6,123 nucleotides of DNA from NCBI GenBank assembly GCA_035294855.1, contig DATGKD010000151.1, forward strand, positions 1 to 6,123, given 5' to 3'. A program made the position numbers and the translations under genes. Below, in pieces: positions 5,972-6,123 of this stretch (within the stretch, counting starts at the first letter, position 1; the number at the start of each line of letters is the position of its first letter). Under the pieces are notes generated by a model that saw only the letters and a program-made list of their open reading frames with translations, searched no databases and was not told where the DNA came from. The stretch is from DATGKD01 sp035294855 (GTDB taxonomy: Bacteria; Actinomycetota; Acidimicrobiia; Acidimicrobiales; UBA8190).

Positions 5972-6123
5972 TCGTGCGAGCCGCCCCGAAGAGCACGACC
6001 TGAAGTGGGCCGGGCTCCGCCCGGAGGTCAGGACGGGGTGACTGACCCGACCGCGTTCGGACGGCGCCCTTCGGCCCCCCGGGGCATCGAAGCCCCACCG
6101 TCTCCCGAGGGGCGGGCGGGGTG
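5972..6123. other. Intergenic region with GC-rich inverted repeats, no gene seen
   Basis: These 152 bases follow the patatin stop and run to the window edge. Open frames here are short, lack a credible ribosome site and resemble nothing. The stretch contains a 6-bp perfect hairpin (6010-6024) and a weaker one, GGGGC with GCCCC (6081-6085/6092-6096). It may also include the upstream region of a gene beyond the edge. Confidence 0.5.
6010..6024 (+). terminator. Possible GC hairpin terminator after the patatin gene
   Basis: CCGGGC-TCC-GCCCGG forms a perfect 6-bp all-GC stem with a 3-base loop, 38 bases after the stop codon. It has no U tract, as is common for actinobacterial hairpin terminators, so this is a tentative call based on position and stem only. 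Confidence 0.4.

Noticed and set aside
1..6123. CRISPR arrays, insertion sequences, tRNA or rRNA genes
   Set aside because: No spaced direct repeats, terminal inverted repeats, transposase motifs or RNA gene signatures were seen. The only tandem repeats are short in-frame coding ones.

Overview
The window is about 70% GC or higher by eye, with strong G/C preference at third codon positions and tightly packed genes. Together with gene families typical of lipid- and steroid-degrading actinobacteria, this suggests an actinomycete-type genome, possibly of the Acidimicrobiia sort. The taxonomic call is inference; there is no rRNA or marker gene to fix it.

Layout. On the + strand, 2-3602 holds three consecutive genes with overlapping stop and start codons: the 3' two thirds of an acyl-CoA dehydrogenase (cut by the left edge), a two-domain protein joining a thiolase/HMG-CoA-synthase-like fold to a DUF35 zinc-ribbon plus OB-fold module, and an SCP-x-type thiolase. 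A convergent tesB-type acyl-CoA thioesterase II follows on the - strand (3629-4531) after a 26-base gap. A 138-base divergent intergenic region separates it from a + strand patatin-like phospholipase (4670-5971). The last 152 bases hold no convincing gene, only short GC-rich inverted repeats.

How the genes fit together. All five products act on acyl-CoA or lipid esters. The acyl-CoA dehydrogenase would desaturate an acyl-CoA. The thiolase and its DUF35-bearing partner would cleave (or condense) a CoA thioester downstream, TesB could release free acid and CoA, and the patatin could liberate fatty acids from lipids. The enoyl-CoA hydratase and hydroxyacyl-CoA dehydrogenase steps of a full beta-oxidation cycle are absent from the window, so the substrate cannot be named. 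Steroid side chain, cyclic terpenoid, or branched or aromatic acyl-CoA degradation are all possible.

Most notable point. The central gene covalently links a thiolase-like domain, which appears to have lost the whole Cys/His/Asn catalytic set, to a DUF35 domain. It sits directly beside a catalytically intact SCP-x thiolase. This looks like a one-polypeptide version of the DUF35-scaffolded thiolase complexes known from archaeal HMG-CoA synthesis and actinobacterial steroid degradation. No CRISPR array, mobile element, tRNA, rRNA or defence system was seen.
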